The notes below the pieces were generated by a model. The model was not told where the DNA came from and did not search any database. It saw only the letters and a program-made list of their open reading frames with translations. 64,000 nucleotides of DNA from Variovorax sp. N23 (GTDB lineage Bacteria > Pseudomonadota > Gammaproteobacteria > Burkholderiales > Burkholderiaceae_C): NCBI RefSeq assembly GCF_025486315.1, contig NZ_JAOOPY010000004.1:280189-344188 (forward strand). The letters run 5' to 3'. Positions within the stretch are counted from its first letter, which is position 1. Each line of letters begins with the position of its first letter. Below are positions 45,899 to 55,422 of this stretch, in pieces. The position numbers were made by a program, and so were the translations under genes.

Positions 45899-47612
45899 GG
45901 AGCAGTCGCTGATCACCGTCGAATCGGACAAGGCGTCGATGGAGATCCCGTCGTCGGCGGCCGGTACGGTGAAGGCCGTGGCCGTGAAGGTGGGCGACAA
46001 GGTCAAGCAGGGCTCGGTGGTGCTGACGCTGGACGTGGCCGAAGGGGCCGCTGCGCCGGCTCCCGCTGCCGCACCGGCGGCCAAGGCACCTTCACCGGCG
46101 CCGGCACCTGTTGCGGCTTCGCCGGCGCCCGTCGCGTCGAGCTACAGCGGCGCCGTCGATGTGGAGTGTGACTTGCTCGTGCTCGGTGCCGGCCCCGGTG
46201 GTTATTCCGCCGCCTTCCGCGCGGCCGACCTCGGCCTGAAGGTCGTGCTGGTCGAGCGCTATGCGACGCTGGGCGGTGTGTGCCTCAACGTCGGGTGCAT
46301 CCCGTCGAAGGCGCTGCTGCACGTCGCGGCCGTGATGGACGAGGTCAAGCACTTCGCCGACATGGGCGTGACCTTCGGCGAGCCGAGCATCGACCGCAGC
46401 AAGCTGCTGGCGCGCAAGAACAAGGTGGTGAGCAAGCTCACCGGCGGCCTGAGCGCCATGGCGAAGATGCGCAAGGTGACGACGGTGCGCGGCGTCGGCG
46501 AGTTCGTCGACCCCTACCACGTCAAGGTGCAGGAAACCTCGGGCGATGGCCGCGACACCACGGACAAGGCGCAGACCATCAGGTTCCGCCATTGCGTGAT
46601 CGCCGCCGGATCGCAGGCGGTGCATCTGCCCTTCATGCCGAAGGACCCGCGCGTGGTCGACTCGACCGGCGCGCTGGAACTGGGCGTCGAGCCCAAGCGC
46701 ATGCTGATCCTGGGCGGCGGCATCATCGGCCTGGAAATGGGCTCGGTGTATTCGTCGCTGGGCGCGCGCCTCGACGTGGTCGAAATGATGGACGGCCTGA
46801 TGCAGGGCGCCGACCGCGACCTGGTCAAGGTCTGGCAGAAGATGAACGCGCCGCGCTTCGACAACATCATGCTCAAGACCAAGACGGTCGGCGCGGAGGC
46901 CACCAAGGAAGGCATCCGCATCACCTTCGAGGGCGAGGCCGCGCCGAAGGAACCGCAGCTGTACGACCTGGTGCTGCAGGCCGTCGGCCGCACGCCCAAC
47001 GGCAAGAAGATCGCGGCCGAGAAGGCCGGCGTGACGGTGACCGACCGCGGCTTCATCCCGGTCGACATCCAGATGCGCACCAACGTGCCGCACATCTTCG
47101 CGGTGGGCGACATCGTCGGTCAGCCGATGCTGGAGCACAAGGCGGTGCACGAGGCCCATGTGGCCGCGGAAGTCATCGCCGGCGAGCAGAAGGGCGACAA
47201 GGCGCTGTCCAGCGCCGCCTTCAACGCGCGCGTGATCCCGAGCGTGGCCTACACCGATCCGGAGGTGGCGTGGGTCGGTCTGACCGAAGACCAGGCCAAG
47301 GCCAGCGGCGTGAAGATCACCAAGGGCCTGTTCCCATGGAACGCCTCGGGCCGCGCCATCGCCAATGGGCGTGACGAAGGCTTCACCAAGCTGCTGTTCG
47401 ACGCCGAGAGCCATCGCATTCTCGGCGGCGGCATCGTCGGCACGCACGCGGGTGACATGATCGGCGAGATCGCGCTGGCCATCGAGATGGGCGCCGACGC
47501 CATCGACATCGGCAAGACGATCCACCCGCACCCGACGCTGGGCGAGAGCATCGGCCTGGCGGCCGAGGCGGCGCATGGCAGTTGCACGGACCTGCCGCCG
47601 GTCAAGCGCTGA
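45804..47612 (+). CDS. lpdA: Dihydrolipoyl dehydrogenase E3 of the PDH complex, with lipoyl domain
   Basis: E3 reoxidises dihydrolipoamide and reduces NAD. The 602-residue protein has an N-terminal lipoyl domain (Lys43 in ESDKASM), an Ala/Pro linker to about 115, then the flavoprotein: [15 protein letters not shown], redox disulfide Cys160/Cys165 in [40 protein letters not shown] and the C-terminal HPHPTLGES with the catalytic His. The lipoyl fusion is typical of Burkholderiales and Neisseria E3. It lies 13 bp after aceF and is closed by a strong terminator. A second, unfused lpdA serves OGDH at 57215. Confidence 0.97.
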   Translation: MSEQQIKVPDIGDFDEVAVIEVLVKVGDTVKAEQSLITVESDKASMEIPSSAAGTVKAVAVKVGDKVKQGSVVLTLDVAEGAAAPAPAAAPAAKAPSPAPAPVAASPAPVASSYSGAVDVECDLLVLGAGPGGYSAAFRAADLGLKVVLVERYATLGGVCLNVGCIPSKALLHVAAVMDEVKHFADMGVTFGEPSIDRSKLLARKNKVVSKLTGGLSAMAKMRKVTTVRGVGEFVDPYHVKVQETSGDGRDTTDKAQTIRFRHCVIAAGSQAVHLPFMPKDPRVVDSTGALELGVEPKRMLILGGGIIGLEMGSVYSSLGARLDVVEMMDGLMQGADRDLVKVWQKMNAPRFDNIMLKTKTVGAEATKEGIRITFEGEAAPKEPQLYDLVLQAVGRTPNGKKIAAEKAGVTVTDRGFIPVDIQMRTNVPHIFAVGDIVGQPMLEHKAVHEAHVAAEVIAGEQKGDKALSSAAFNARVIPSVAYTDPEVAWVGLTEDQAKASGVKITKGLFPWNASGRAIANGRDEGFTKLLFDAESHRILGGGIVGTHAGDMIGEIALAIEMGADAIDIGKTIHPHPTLGESIGLAAEAAHGSCTDLPPVKR

Positions 47613-47618
47613 GACCGG

Positions 47619-47665
47619 CGCACCCACAAAAAAACCCGCCGACGGCGGGTTTTTTTGTGGGTGCG
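47619..47665. terminator. Bidirectional intrinsic terminator after lpdA
   Basis: The arms 47619-47640 and 47644-47665 are perfectly complementary over 22 bp with a 3-nt loop. A run of seven A residues and seven T residues flank the GC-rich core (ACCCGCC/GGCGGGT), so the structure can terminate both the aceEF-lpdA transcript and the convergent NlpC gene. Confidence 0.93.
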
Positions 47666-47680
47666 AGAGCGCGTCGTGGA

Positions 47681-48241
47681 TTACTTGACTGCAGCGCGCG
47701 ATGCTTCGTCGTCGTCGGTAGACAGCACTCGGCGGGCGCCGTCGAAGCGGCGCTTCCAGTAGCTGCCGTTCATGTCTTCCACCCGAACCTGCGCACCGGT
47801 GCGCGGCGCGTGGATGAACTTGCCTTCGCCGACGTAGATACCGACATGGCTGAAGGCGCGGCGCATGGTGTTGAAGAACACCAGGTCACCCGGCTTGAGT
47901 TCGCTGCGGTCGATCTTCTCGGTGGCGGCGGCCTGTTCTTCGGCGCGGCGCGGCAGGAGGTGGCCGACCGTCTGGTTGTACATGGCGCGGACGAAGCCGC
48001 TGCAGTCGAAGCCGCTTTCCGCCGTGTTGCCGCCGCGTCGGTAGGGGACACCGAGGAAGCCGATGGCCGTGACCACCAGATTGGAGGTCCGCTCAACGAC
48101 GCTCTGGCGAACTTGCTGCAGGTGGCCGATCAAACCCCTGTCCACCAGCGCCCGGTCTATGTCTTCCGAACGGTCTGCAACGGGGGCCGCATGTGCGGCG
48201 CCAGCGACGAGGAGGGTGGCAAGGATCAGGGGAAGACGCAT
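47681..48241 (-). CDS. Exported NlpC/P60-family cell-wall peptidase (C40)
   Basis: The 186-residue product has a signal peptide (MRLPLILATLLVAGAAHA, cleaved near 18) and a C-terminal NlpC/P60 domain with catalytic Cys80 in GFDCSGFV, His132 in SHVGIYVG and His144 in KFIHAP. Such enzymes cut peptidoglycan peptide bonds, usually in the gamma-D-Glu-diamino acid region. I take Met 48241 as the start since the signal sequence begins there; the promoter places the transcript start at or next to this ATG. An extended start at 48265 would need transcription from elsewhere. Confidence 0.93.
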   Translation of the reverse strand: MRLPLILATLLVAGAAHAAPVADRSEDIDRALVDRGLIGHLQQVRQSVVERTSNLVVTAIGFLGVPYRRGGNTAESGFDCSGFVRAMYNQTVGHLLPRRAEEQAAATEKIDRSELKPGDLVFFNTMRRAFSHVGIYVGEGKFIHAPRTGAQVRVEDMNGSYWKRRFDGARRVLSTDDDEASRAAVK

Positions 48242-48249
48242 GGGTTCGT

Positions 48250-48278
48250 AGGATAGGGATGACACTCTGTAGTGTCAA
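48250..48278 (-). promoter_or_regulatory. Near-consensus sigma70 promoter for the NlpC gene, leaderless type
   Basis: On the minus strand TTGACA (48278-48273) and TATCCT (48255-48250) are separated by exactly 17 bp. The ATG of the NlpC gene starts 8 nt after the -10, so transcription would begin on or within 1-2 nt of the A of ATG. No Shine-Dalgarno is possible. The -35 also forms part of a GACACT/AGTGTC inverted repeat (48261-48276), which may be an operator. Confidence 0.7.
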
Positions 48279-48474
48279 TTTGAAGCGAATTCTCGATTTT
48301 GCCTGCAAACACTTGTCGGAATTCATGTTTTCAGGATTTTCAAGGATGCGATATGTAAAGTTGCACGGGGTTTGAAATATCTTGCAACAGTTATGTAGCG
48401 CAAAGGTTTACTAATCTGTGTCTTTGTTGGTGAGCGACAAAGTGAGATCGTCAAATCGACCATTGGAAGTAGAA
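48279..48474. promoter_or_regulatory. AT-rich spacer upstream of the sugar dehydrogenase
   Basis: This stretch is clearly poorer in GC than the rest of the window and codes for nothing convincing. It contains tracts such as CAGGATTTTCAAGG and GAAATATCTTGC. It likely carries the promoter of the sugar dehydrogenase and perhaps regulator sites, but I could not single out a reliable -35/-10 pair on the plus strand. Confidence 0.3.
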
Positions 48475-49596
48475 ATGAATGTGAAATACAAGCGGCTTCT
48501 TCTCCTGGGTTGGCTGGCGGTGGGCTTTGCCGGTGCCGGTTCGGCGTTGGCACAGGTCCAAGTCGAACGGGTGGCGGCCGGTTTGGAACACCCCTGGGCG
48601 GTCGCCTTCCTGCCGGCGCAGCGCTTTCTGGTGACCGAGCGGGCCGGACGGCTTCGCGTCGTCGGTGCCGACGGGCACATCGGCGCGCCCGTGACCGGTC
48701 TGCCGGCGATCGCGGCGGGCGGGCAGGGTGGCTTGCTGGACGTGGTGACCGACAGCGCCTTTGCGAGCAACCGCACCGTCTATGTCTGCTTCTCGGAGCC
48801 GGAGGCCGGGGGCTCGGGCAACAGTACCGCGGTGCTGCGAGCGACGTTGTCGGGCGACGCCACGCGGCTGGAGAACGTCCGGGTGATCTTCAGCCAGCGG
48901 CCCAAGGTCGCCAGTCGGGCGCATTTCGGCTGCCGCATCGTCGAGGCGCTTGACGGCACGCTGTTCGTCACGCTCGGAGACCGCTTCAGTCGCAAGGAAG
49001 ACGCGCAGAAGCTCGACAACCACCTGGGCAAGGTGGTGCGCATCCAGAAGGACGGTGCCGTGCCGGCGGACAACCCCTTCGTGGGCCGCGCCGGCGCGCT
49101 GCCCGAGATCTGGAGCTACGGCCATCGCAACGGCCAGGGTGCCACGCTCGGCCCCGACGGCCGTGTCTGGATGCACGAGCATGGCCCGCAAGGCGGCGAC
49201 GAGATCAACGTGCCCCAGGCGGGCGGGAACTACGGCTGGCCGGTCGTCACCTACGGCGAGAACTACGGCGGCGGGAAGATCGGCGACGGCCTGACCGTCA
49301 AGGCGGGCATGGCGCAGCCGCTGCACTACTGGGTGCCCTCGATCGCACCGTCGGGCATGGCGTTTTTGACCAGCGACCGCTATGGCCCGGCCTGGAAGGG
49401 CAGCCTCTTCGTGGGCTCGCTGAAGTTCGGCTATCTCGACCGCCTCGACTTGAAGGACGGCAAGGTCGTCGCCGAGCACAAGCTGCTCGAAGACGGCCGC
49501 GCGCGTATCCGCGATGTGCGCCAGGGGCCTGACGGCCTGCTCTATGTGTTGACGGACGAGTCGGACGGCAAGCTGCTGCGGTTGCGGCCGCAGTGA
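48475..49596 (+). CDS. PQQ-dependent sugar dehydrogenase, YliI/Asd-like, exported
   Basis: The 373-residue product has a signal peptide (KRLLLLGWLAVGFAGAGSALA, cut near 26) and a six-bladed beta-propeller of the soluble aldose sugar/sorbosone dehydrogenase family: VAAGLEHPWAVAFLPAQRFLVTERAGRLR, GGQGGLLDVV, SYGHRNGQG, MHEHGPQGGDEIN, NYGWPVVTYGENY and a final LLYVLTDESDGKLLRL. Relatives oxidise aldoses with PQQ in the periplasm and feed the electron chain. Substrate range is not predictable. It is a single gene preceded by an AT-rich 230-bp spacer shared with the NlpC gene. Confidence 0.9.
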   Translation: MNVKYKRLLLLGWLAVGFAGAGSALAQVQVERVAAGLEHPWAVAFLPAQRFLVTERAGRLRVVGADGHIGAPVTGLPAIAAGGQGGLLDVVTDSAFASNRTVYVCFSEPEAGGSGNSTAVLRATLSGDATRLENVRVIFSQRPKVASRAHFGCRIVEALDGTLFVTLGDRFSRKEDAQKLDNHLGKVVRIQKDGAVPADNPFVGRAGALPEIWSYGHRNGQGATLGPDGRVWMHEHGPQGGDEINVPQAGGNYGWPVVTYGENYGGGKIGDGLTVKAGMAQPLHYWVPSIAPSGMAFLTSDRYGPAWKGSLFVGSLKFGYLDRLDLKDGKVVAEHKLLEDGRARIRDVRQGPDGLLYVLTDESDGKLLRLRPQ

Positions 49597-49714
49597 GGTC
49601 GCTGCGCATGGGCAGTGCGGCGGCAGCAGCGTGCCAGGGCGGCCGTGCGATACGGTCTAATTCCGTGCCGCGTCGGGTTGCCCCATACCCGACCGTTTTT
49701 TCGAAGGACTCCCC

Positions 49715-50320
49715 ATGCTGCTCGACGCTTCCGTTTCCCAATTGGTCCTGATCGACTACCAGGCTCGCCTGATGCCCGCGATCTTCGAGGGCGAGGCCGT
49801 GGCGGCCAACGCGGTCCGCCTCGGAAAGATCGCGCAGATGCTCGACGTGCCGGCATGGGGTACCGAGCAGAACCCGTCCAAGCTGGGCGAGAACCTGCCG
49901 GAGATCCGTGCACTGTGCCAGCGAACGCTCGCCAAGATGCATTTCAGCGGTGTGGAAGAAGGCCTGGGCGAATGGCTCCGTCCGCCGGCCAAGGCGCCCC
50001 AGGGTAACGCGCGCAGCCTGCCCAAGCACCTGCAGAAGCAGGGCGCTGCGGGGCAGGACGAGCGCAACACCATCGTGGTGGCCGGCTGCGAAGCGCATGT
50101 GTGCCTGCTGCAGACGGCGCTCGATCTGCTGGAGGACGAATTCGACGTCTGGGTGGTCACGGACGCCTGCAGCTCGCGCACCGAGCGCAACCGCGACGCG
50201 GCCTTCGACCGCCTGGCCGGTGCCGGCGCCGAACTGGTGACCACCGAGATGGTCGGCTTCGAGTGGCTGCGCACGGCGGAGCACCCGGCCTTCCATGCGT
50301 ACCAGTCGCTGATTCGTTGA
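49715..50320 (+). CDS. Isochorismatase-like cysteine hydrolase
   Basis: The 201-residue protein belongs to the isochorismatase/nicotinamidase superfamily. The catalytic triad is visible: Asp14 in LVLIDYQ, Lys74 in LAKMHFSG and Cys130 in AGCEAHVCLLQTAL, with the non-Pro cis peptide region before it. The family includes YcaC-like and hydrolase forms of unknown substrate, and the insertion around 90-115 (KAPQGNARSLPKHLQKQ) is not typical of nicotinamidase. Neighbours do not indicate a pathway. It may be transcribed with prpE 107 bp downstream. Confidence 0.88.
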   Translation: MLLDASVSQLVLIDYQARLMPAIFEGEAVAANAVRLGKIAQMLDVPAWGTEQNPSKLGENLPEIRALCQRTLAKMHFSGVEEGLGEWLRPPAKAPQGNARSLPKHLQKQGAAGQDERNTIVVAGCEAHVCLLQTALDLLEDEFDVWVVTDACSSRTERNRDAAFDRLAGAGAELVTTEMVGFEWLRTAEHPAFHAYQSLIR

Positions 50321-50426
50321 CCCAGGTCAAGGCGGCGTGGTGCCTGTGTCAGCGTCTTGCAAGCGCGGGCACCAATCATGAATCCAGATCCCGCATCCGA
50401 GCGGGACAATTCCGGAGACAAGCCTC

Positions 50427-52331
50427 ATGCCGAACCCGACCGCCTCCTACGACGACTTCTATCGCCGCTCCATCGACCACAGCGAGGCCTTCTGGGCCGA
50501 GCAGGCCGCGTTCATCGACTGGGAAACGCCGCCGCAGCAGATCCTGGACGCCAGCCATCCGCCCTTCGCGCGCTGGTTCGTCGGCGGCACGACCAACCTC
50601 TGCCACAACGCCGTCGATCGTCATCTGGCGGCCCGCGGCGACCAGCCGGCGCTGATCTGCGTCTCCACCGAAACGGGCAACGAACGCAGCTACAGCTTCC
50701 GCGAACTGCATGCCGAGGTGCAGCGCACCGCCGCCAGCCTGCTGGCGCTGGGCGTGAAGCGCGGCGACCGCGTGCTGATCTACATGCCCATGATCGCGGA
50801 GGCCGCCTTCGCGATGCTGGCCTGCGCCCGCATCGGCGCGGTGCACTGCGTGGTGTTCGGCGGCTTCGCGAGCGGCTCGCTCGCCTCGCGCATCGAGGAC
50901 GCCGAGCCGACCGTGGTGGTCAGCGCCGATGCCGGTTCGCGCGCCGGCAAGGTGATCGCGTACAAGCCGCTGCTCGACGAGGCGATCCGGCTGTCGAAGC
51001 ACAAGCCGGCCGCCGTGCTGCTGGCCGACCGGGGGCTGGCGCCGATGGACCTGGTCGCGGGCCGGGACCATCTCCTGCGCGACCTCGCCGCGCAGCATGC
51101 CGACACGGCGGTGCCCTGCACGTGGCTCGAATCCACCGAGATCAGCTACACCATCTACACCAGTGGCACCACCGGCAAGCCCAAGGGCGTGCAGCGCGAC
51201 ACGGGCGGCTACGCCGTCGCGCTCGCCGCGAGCATGAAGCACATCTTCGACGGCCGCGCCGGCGAGACCTTCTTCTCGACCAGCGACATCGGGTGGGTGG
51301 TGGGCCACAGCTACATCGTCTACGGGCCACTGATCGCCGGCATGGCAACGATCATGTACGAGGGCCTGCCGACGCAGGGGCTGGACGGCCAGCCCGACGG
51401 CGGCATCTGGTGGCAACTGGTCGAGAAGTACAAGGTGACCGTCATGTTCAGCGCGCCGACGGCGGTGCGCGTGCTCAAGAAGCAGGACCCGGGGCTGCTC
51501 ACCAAGTACGACCTCTCGAGCCTCCGGGCGCTGTTTCTGGCCGGCGAACCGCTGGACGAACCGACGGCCCGCTGGATCAGCGACGGGCTGGGCGTACCCA
51601 TCATCGACAACTACTGGCAGACCGAGTCGGGCTGGCCGATCATCACTATCGCCAACGGCGTGGAGAAGAAGCCCAGCAAGTTCGGCAGCCCGGGTGTGCC
51701 GATGTACGGCTGGCGGGTGAAGATCGTCCACGAGTCCACCGGCGAGGAGCTGACCACGCCCGGCCAGAAGGGCGTGGTGGTGGTCGAAGGCCCGACGCCG
51801 CCGGGCTTCATGCAGACGATCTGGCGTGACGACGCGCGCTTCGTCAACACCTACTGGAAGAGCATCCCCGACCGGATGGTCTATTCGACCTTCGACTGGG
51901 GCATCCGCGACGCCGACGGCTATTTCTACATCCTCGGCCGGACCGACGACGTCATCAACGTGGCGGGCCATCGGCTCGGCACGCGCGAGATCGAGGAAGC
52001 GATCTCGGGCCATCCGGCCATCGCCGAGGTGGCGGTGGTCGGTGTCGCCGACGCACTCAAGGGGCAGGTGGCCGTGGCCTTCGCCGTCACGAAGGACGGC
52101 GTCGCCGGCCCGGCGCTGGAAGGCGAGGTCATGAAGCGGGTGGCCGATGACCTCGGCGCACTGGCGCGGCCGGCGCGGGTGCATTTCGTGACCGCGTTGC
52201 CCAAGACACGCAGCGGAAAATTGCTGCGGCGCGCCATCCAGGCGGTGTGCGAAGGGCGCGATCCGGGCGACCTCACGACCATCGACGATCCCGGCACCCT
52301 CCGGAAGATTCAGCAACTGCTCGGCCGCTGA
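50427..52331 (+). CDS. prpE: Propionyl-CoA synthetase PrpE
   Basis: PrpE activates propionate with ATP and CoA. The 634-residue protein has YTIYTSGTTGKPKG (A3, phosphate loop), NYWQTESGWP (A5), STFDWGIRDADGYFYILGRTDDVINVAGHR (A7-A8) and the C-terminal PKTRSGKLLRR with the acetylation-prone catalytic Lys (A10). The SYDDFYRRSIDHSEAFWAEQAAFIDW start is PrpE-like rather than Acs-like. There is no prpBCD methylcitrate gene nearby; the product would flow into the PccAB-mutase route encoded at 8832-17660. Confidence 0.95.
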   Translation: MPNPTASYDDFYRRSIDHSEAFWAEQAAFIDWETPPQQILDASHPPFARWFVGGTTNLCHNAVDRHLAARGDQPALICVSTETGNERSYSFRELHAEVQRTAASLLALGVKRGDRVLIYMPMIAEAAFAMLACARIGAVHCVVFGGFASGSLASRIEDAEPTVVVSADAGSRAGKVIAYKPLLDEAIRLSKHKPAAVLLADRGLAPMDLVAGRDHLLRDLAAQHADTAVPCTWLESTEISYTIYTSGTTGKPKGVQRDTGGYAVALAASMKHIFDGRAGETFFSTSDIGWVVGHSYIVYGPLIAGMATIMYEGLPTQGLDGQPDGGIWWQLVEKYKVTVMFSAPTAVRVLKKQDPGLLTKYDLSSLRALFLAGEPLDEPTARWISDGLGVPIIDNYWQTESGWPIITIANGVEKKPSKFGSPGVPMYGWRVKIVHESTGEELTTPGQKGVVVVEGPTPPGFMQTIWRDDARFVNTYWKSIPDRMVYSTFDWGIRDADGYFYILGRTDDVINVAGHRLGTREIEEAISGHPAIAEVAVVGVADALKGQVAVAFAVTKDGVAGPALEGEVMKRVADDLGALARPARVHFVTALPKTRSGKLLRRAIQAVCEGRDPGDLTTIDDPGTLRKIQQLLGR

Positions 52332-52394
52332 GGTCTTGTCGCCACACCGGGCGCCGTCACAGGGCTGACGTGGCACAATGCCATGGTACTCAGG

Positions 52395-52490
52395 CCCTTC
52401 CCTAGCCACAGTCGCATCCGCCAACCGGTCCAGCCGTGTCGCGGAAGGTTTCTTAAACCAGCTAATGCTTCCTTCAGGGGAGCGAAAGTC
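52395..52490 (+). ncRNA. sucA leader RNA motif (5' UTR of sucA)
   Basis: A conserved structured RNA called the sucA motif occurs upstream of sucA in Burkholderiales. The 5' region here fits: GGTTT-CTT-AAACC forms a hairpin at 52447-52459, nested within GGAAG (52443-52447) and CTTCC (52468-52472) pairing, followed by CCTTCAGGGGAGCG at 52471-52484, where the GGGGAG could serve as the ribosome site. Alternative pairing of GAAGG (52444-52448) with CCTTC (52471-52475) is possible and could switch access to the ribosome site. Boundaries are approximate. Confidence 0.6.
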
Positions 52491-52498
52491 AGCGGAAC

Positions 52499-55369
52499 AT
52501 GAGCGATTCGTCGTCCGTCTATCAAGCCTACCAAGGCAACACCTACCTCTTCGGCGGCAACGCGCCCTATGTCGAAGAGATGTACGAGAACTACCTCGAA
52601 AACCCCGGCAGCGTGCCCGACAACTGGCGCTCGTACTTCGATGCGCTGCAGCATGTCCCGGCCGCCGACGGCAGCAACGCGCGCGACGTCGCACACCTTC
52701 CCGTCGTCAATGCCTTCGCCGAGCGTGCGAAGCAGGGGACGACCAAGGTGGTGCACGCCAGCGGTGCCGACTCCGAACTCGGCCGCCAGCGCACGGCGGT
52801 CCAGCAGCTGATCGCGGCCTACCGCAACGTCGGCGCACGCTGGGCCGACCTCGACCCGCTCAAGCGCACCGAGCGCCCGGCGATCCCCGAACTCGAACCG
52901 TCGTTCTACGGTCTGCGCGACGCCGACCTCGAAACGGTGTTCAACACGAGCAACACCTTCTTCGGCAAGGACACCATGTCCCTGCGCGATCTGCTCAACG
53001 CCTTGCGTGAGACGTACTGCGGCACGATCGGCGTCGAGTACATGTACACGACCGACCAGAACCACAAGCGCTGGTGGCAGCAGAAGCTCGAGACGGCACG
53101 CACCAACCCGAAGCTCAATGCCGAGCAGAAGAAACATGTTCTGGAGCGCCTGACGGCCGCCGAAGGCCTGGAGCGCTTCCTCCACACCAAGTACGTCGGC
53201 CAGAAGCGCTTTTCGCTCGAAGGCGGCGAGAGCTTCATCGTGTCGATGGACGAGCTCATCAACGAAGCCGGCACCAAGGGTGTGCAGGAAATCGTGATCG
53301 GCATGGCGCACCGCGGCCGCCTCAACGTGCTGGTCAATTCGCTCGGCAAGATGCCGGCCGACCTGTTCGCCGAGTTCGACCACACGGCCCCCGAAGACCT
53401 GCCCAGCGGCGACGTGAAGTACCACCAGGGCTTCAGCTCCGACGTGAGCACGCGCGGCGGCCCGGTGCACCTGAGCCTGGCGTTCAACCCGTCCCATCTC
53501 GAAATCGTCAACCCGGTGGTCGAAGGCTCGGTGCGCGCCCGCATGGACCGCCGCGGCGACCCGCTCGGCAAGCAGGTGCTGCCGATCATCGTGCACGGCG
53601 ACGCGGCCTTCGCCGGCCAGGGCGTCGTGATGGAAACGCTGGCGCTGGCCGAGACGCGGGGCTATTCCACCGGCGGCACGGTGCACATCGTCATCAACAA
53701 CCAGATCGGCTTCACCACCAGCGACCCGCGCGACAGCCGCTCGACGCTGTACTGCTCGGACATCGTCAAGATGATCGAGGCGCCGGTGCTGCATGTGAAC
53801 GGCGACGACCCCGAGGCCGTGGTGCTCGCCACCCAGCTCGCGCTGGACTTCCGCATGGAATTCCAGAAGGACGTGGTCGTCGACATCATCTGCTTCCGCA
53901 AGCTCGGCCACAACGAGCAGGACACGCCCTCGCTCACCCAGCCGCTGATGTACAAGAAGATCGCCCAGCACCCCGGCACGCGCAAGCTGTATGCCGACAA
54001 GCTGGCCGCACAGGGCCTGGGCGCCACGCTGGGCGACGACATGGTCAAGGCGCAGCGCGCCGCCTTCGACGCCGGCAAGAACACCTCGGACCCGGTGCTC
54101 ACCAACTTCAAGAGCAAGTACGCGGTCGACTGGAGCCCCTTCCTCAACAAGAAGTGGACCGACGCCGGCGACACCGCCATCCCCACGGCCGAGTGGAAGC
54201 GCCTGGCCGAGAAGATCACCACCGTGCCGGCCGGCTTCACCGTGCATCCGCTGGTAAAGAAGGTGCTGGACGACCGCGCCGCCATGGGCCGCGGCGACGT
54301 CAACGTCGACTGGGGCATGGGCGAGCACATGGCCTTCGCCTCGCTGGTGGCCAGCGGCTATCCGGTGCGCCTGTCCGGCGAAGACTCGGGCCGCGGCACC
54401 TTCACCCACCGCCACGCGGTGCTGCACGACCAGAACCGCGAGAAGTTCGACACGGGCACCTACACGCCGCTGCAGAACGTGGCCGAGAGCCAGGCGCCTT
54501 TCGTCGTGATCGACTCGATCCTGTCCGAAGAGGCCGTGCTGGCCTTCGAATACGGCTACGCCTCGAACGACCCGAACACGCTGGTGATCTGGGAAGCCCA
54601 GTTCGGCGACTTCGTCAACGGTGCGCAAGTGGTCATCGACCAGTTCATCGCCTCGGGCGAAGTGAAGTGGGGCCGTGTCAACGGCCTGACCATGATGCTG
54701 CCGCACGGCTACGAAGGCCAGGGCCCGGAGCACAGCTCGGCGCGCCTGGAGCGCTTCATGCAGCTGTCGGCCGACACCAACATGCAGGTGGTGCAGCCGA
54801 CGACGGCCAGCCAGATCTTCCACATCCTGCGCCGCCAGATGGTGCGCAACCTGCGCAAGCCGCTGGTCATCCTCACGCCCAAGTCGCTGCTGCGCAACAA
54901 GGACGCGACCTCGCCGCTGTCCGAGTTCACCAAGGGTTCGTTCCAGACCGTCATCCCCGACGCGAAGGATCTCAAGGCCGACAAGGTCAAGCGCGTGATC
55001 GCCTGTTCGGGCAAGGTCTACTACGACCTGGCCAAGAAGCGCGAAGAGAAGGGCGTCGACGACGTGGCGATCATCCGCGTCGAGCAGCTCTATCCGTTCC
55101 CGCACAAGGCCTTCTCCACCGAGTTGAAGAAGTACCCGAACCTGGTCGACGTGGTGTGGTGCCAGGACGAACCGCAGAACCAGGGCGCCTGGTTCTTCGT
55201 GCAGCACTACATCCACGAGAACATGGCCGAAGGCCAGAAGCTGGGCTATTCCGGTCGCGCCGCCTCGGCATCGCCGGCGGTCGGCTATTCGCACCTGCAC
55301 CAGGAGCAGCAGAAGGCGCTGGTCGACGGCGCGTTCGGCAAGCTCAAGGGTTTCGTCCTCACGAAGTGA
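52499..55369 (+). CDS. sucA: 2-oxoglutarate dehydrogenase E1 component
   Basis: SucA decarboxylates 2-oxoglutarate with TPP and succinylates the lipoyl arm of SucB. The 956-residue protein starts with the E2/E3-binding segment (SVYQAYQGNTYLFGGNAPYVEEMYENYLENPGSV is split between short flexible and folded parts), then has VIGMAHRGRLNVLVN, the TPP motif HGDAAFAGQGVVMETL with NNQIGFTTS, EDSGRGTFTHRHAVLHDQN, and LPHGYEGQGPEHSSARLERFMQL. Length is standard (E. coli 933). It is the first gene of sucA-sucB-unknown-lpdA and probably controlled through its leader RNA. Confidence 0.97.
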   Translation: MSDSSSVYQAYQGNTYLFGGNAPYVEEMYENYLENPGSVPDNWRSYFDALQHVPAADGSNARDVAHLPVVNAFAERAKQGTTKVVHASGADSELGRQRTAVQQLIAAYRNVGARWADLDPLKRTERPAIPELEPSFYGLRDADLETVFNTSNTFFGKDTMSLRDLLNALRETYCGTIGVEYMYTTDQNHKRWWQQKLETARTNPKLNAEQKKHVLERLTAAEGLERFLHTKYVGQKRFSLEGGESFIVSMDELINEAGTKGVQEIVIGMAHRGRLNVLVNSLGKMPADLFAEFDHTAPEDLPSGDVKYHQGFSSDVSTRGGPVHLSLAFNPSHLEIVNPVVEGSVRARMDRRGDPLGKQVLPIIVHGDAAFAGQGVVMETLALAETRGYSTGGTVHIVINNQIGFTTSDPRDSRSTLYCSDIVKMIEAPVLHVNGDDPEAVVLATQLALDFRMEFQKDVVVDIICFRKLGHNEQDTPSLTQPLMYKKIAQHPGTRKLYADKLAAQGLGATLGDDMVKAQRAAFDAGKNTSDPVLTNFKSKYAVDWSPFLNKKWTDAGDTAIPTAEWKRLAEKITTVPAGFTVHPLVKKVLDDRAAMGRGDVNVDWGMGEHMAFASLVASGYPVRLSGEDSGRGTFTHRHAVLHDQNREKFDTGTYTPLQNVAESQAPFVVIDSILSEEAVLAFEYGYASNDPNTLVIWEAQFGDFVNGAQVVIDQFIASGEVKWGRVNGLTMMLPHGYEGQGPEHSSARLERFMQLSADTNMQVVQPTTASQIFHILRRQMVRNLRKPLVILTPKSLLRNKDATSPLSEFTKGSFQTVIPDAKDLKADKVKRVIACSGKVYYDLAKKREEKGVDDVAIIRVEQLYPFPHKAFSTELKKYPNLVDVVWCQDEPQNQGAWFFVQHYIHENMAEGQKLGYSGRAASASPAVGYSHLHQEQQKALVDGAFGKLKGFVLTK

Positions 55370-55422
55370 GCCGGCTCCTACCATCCACCCCCCTATAAAT
55401 AGAAGTCGGAGCACTCTCCAAA

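Noticed and set aside
52310..55414. 1034-codon minus-strand ORF opposite sucA
   Set aside because: It is a shadow of sucA, which is complete with all motifs.
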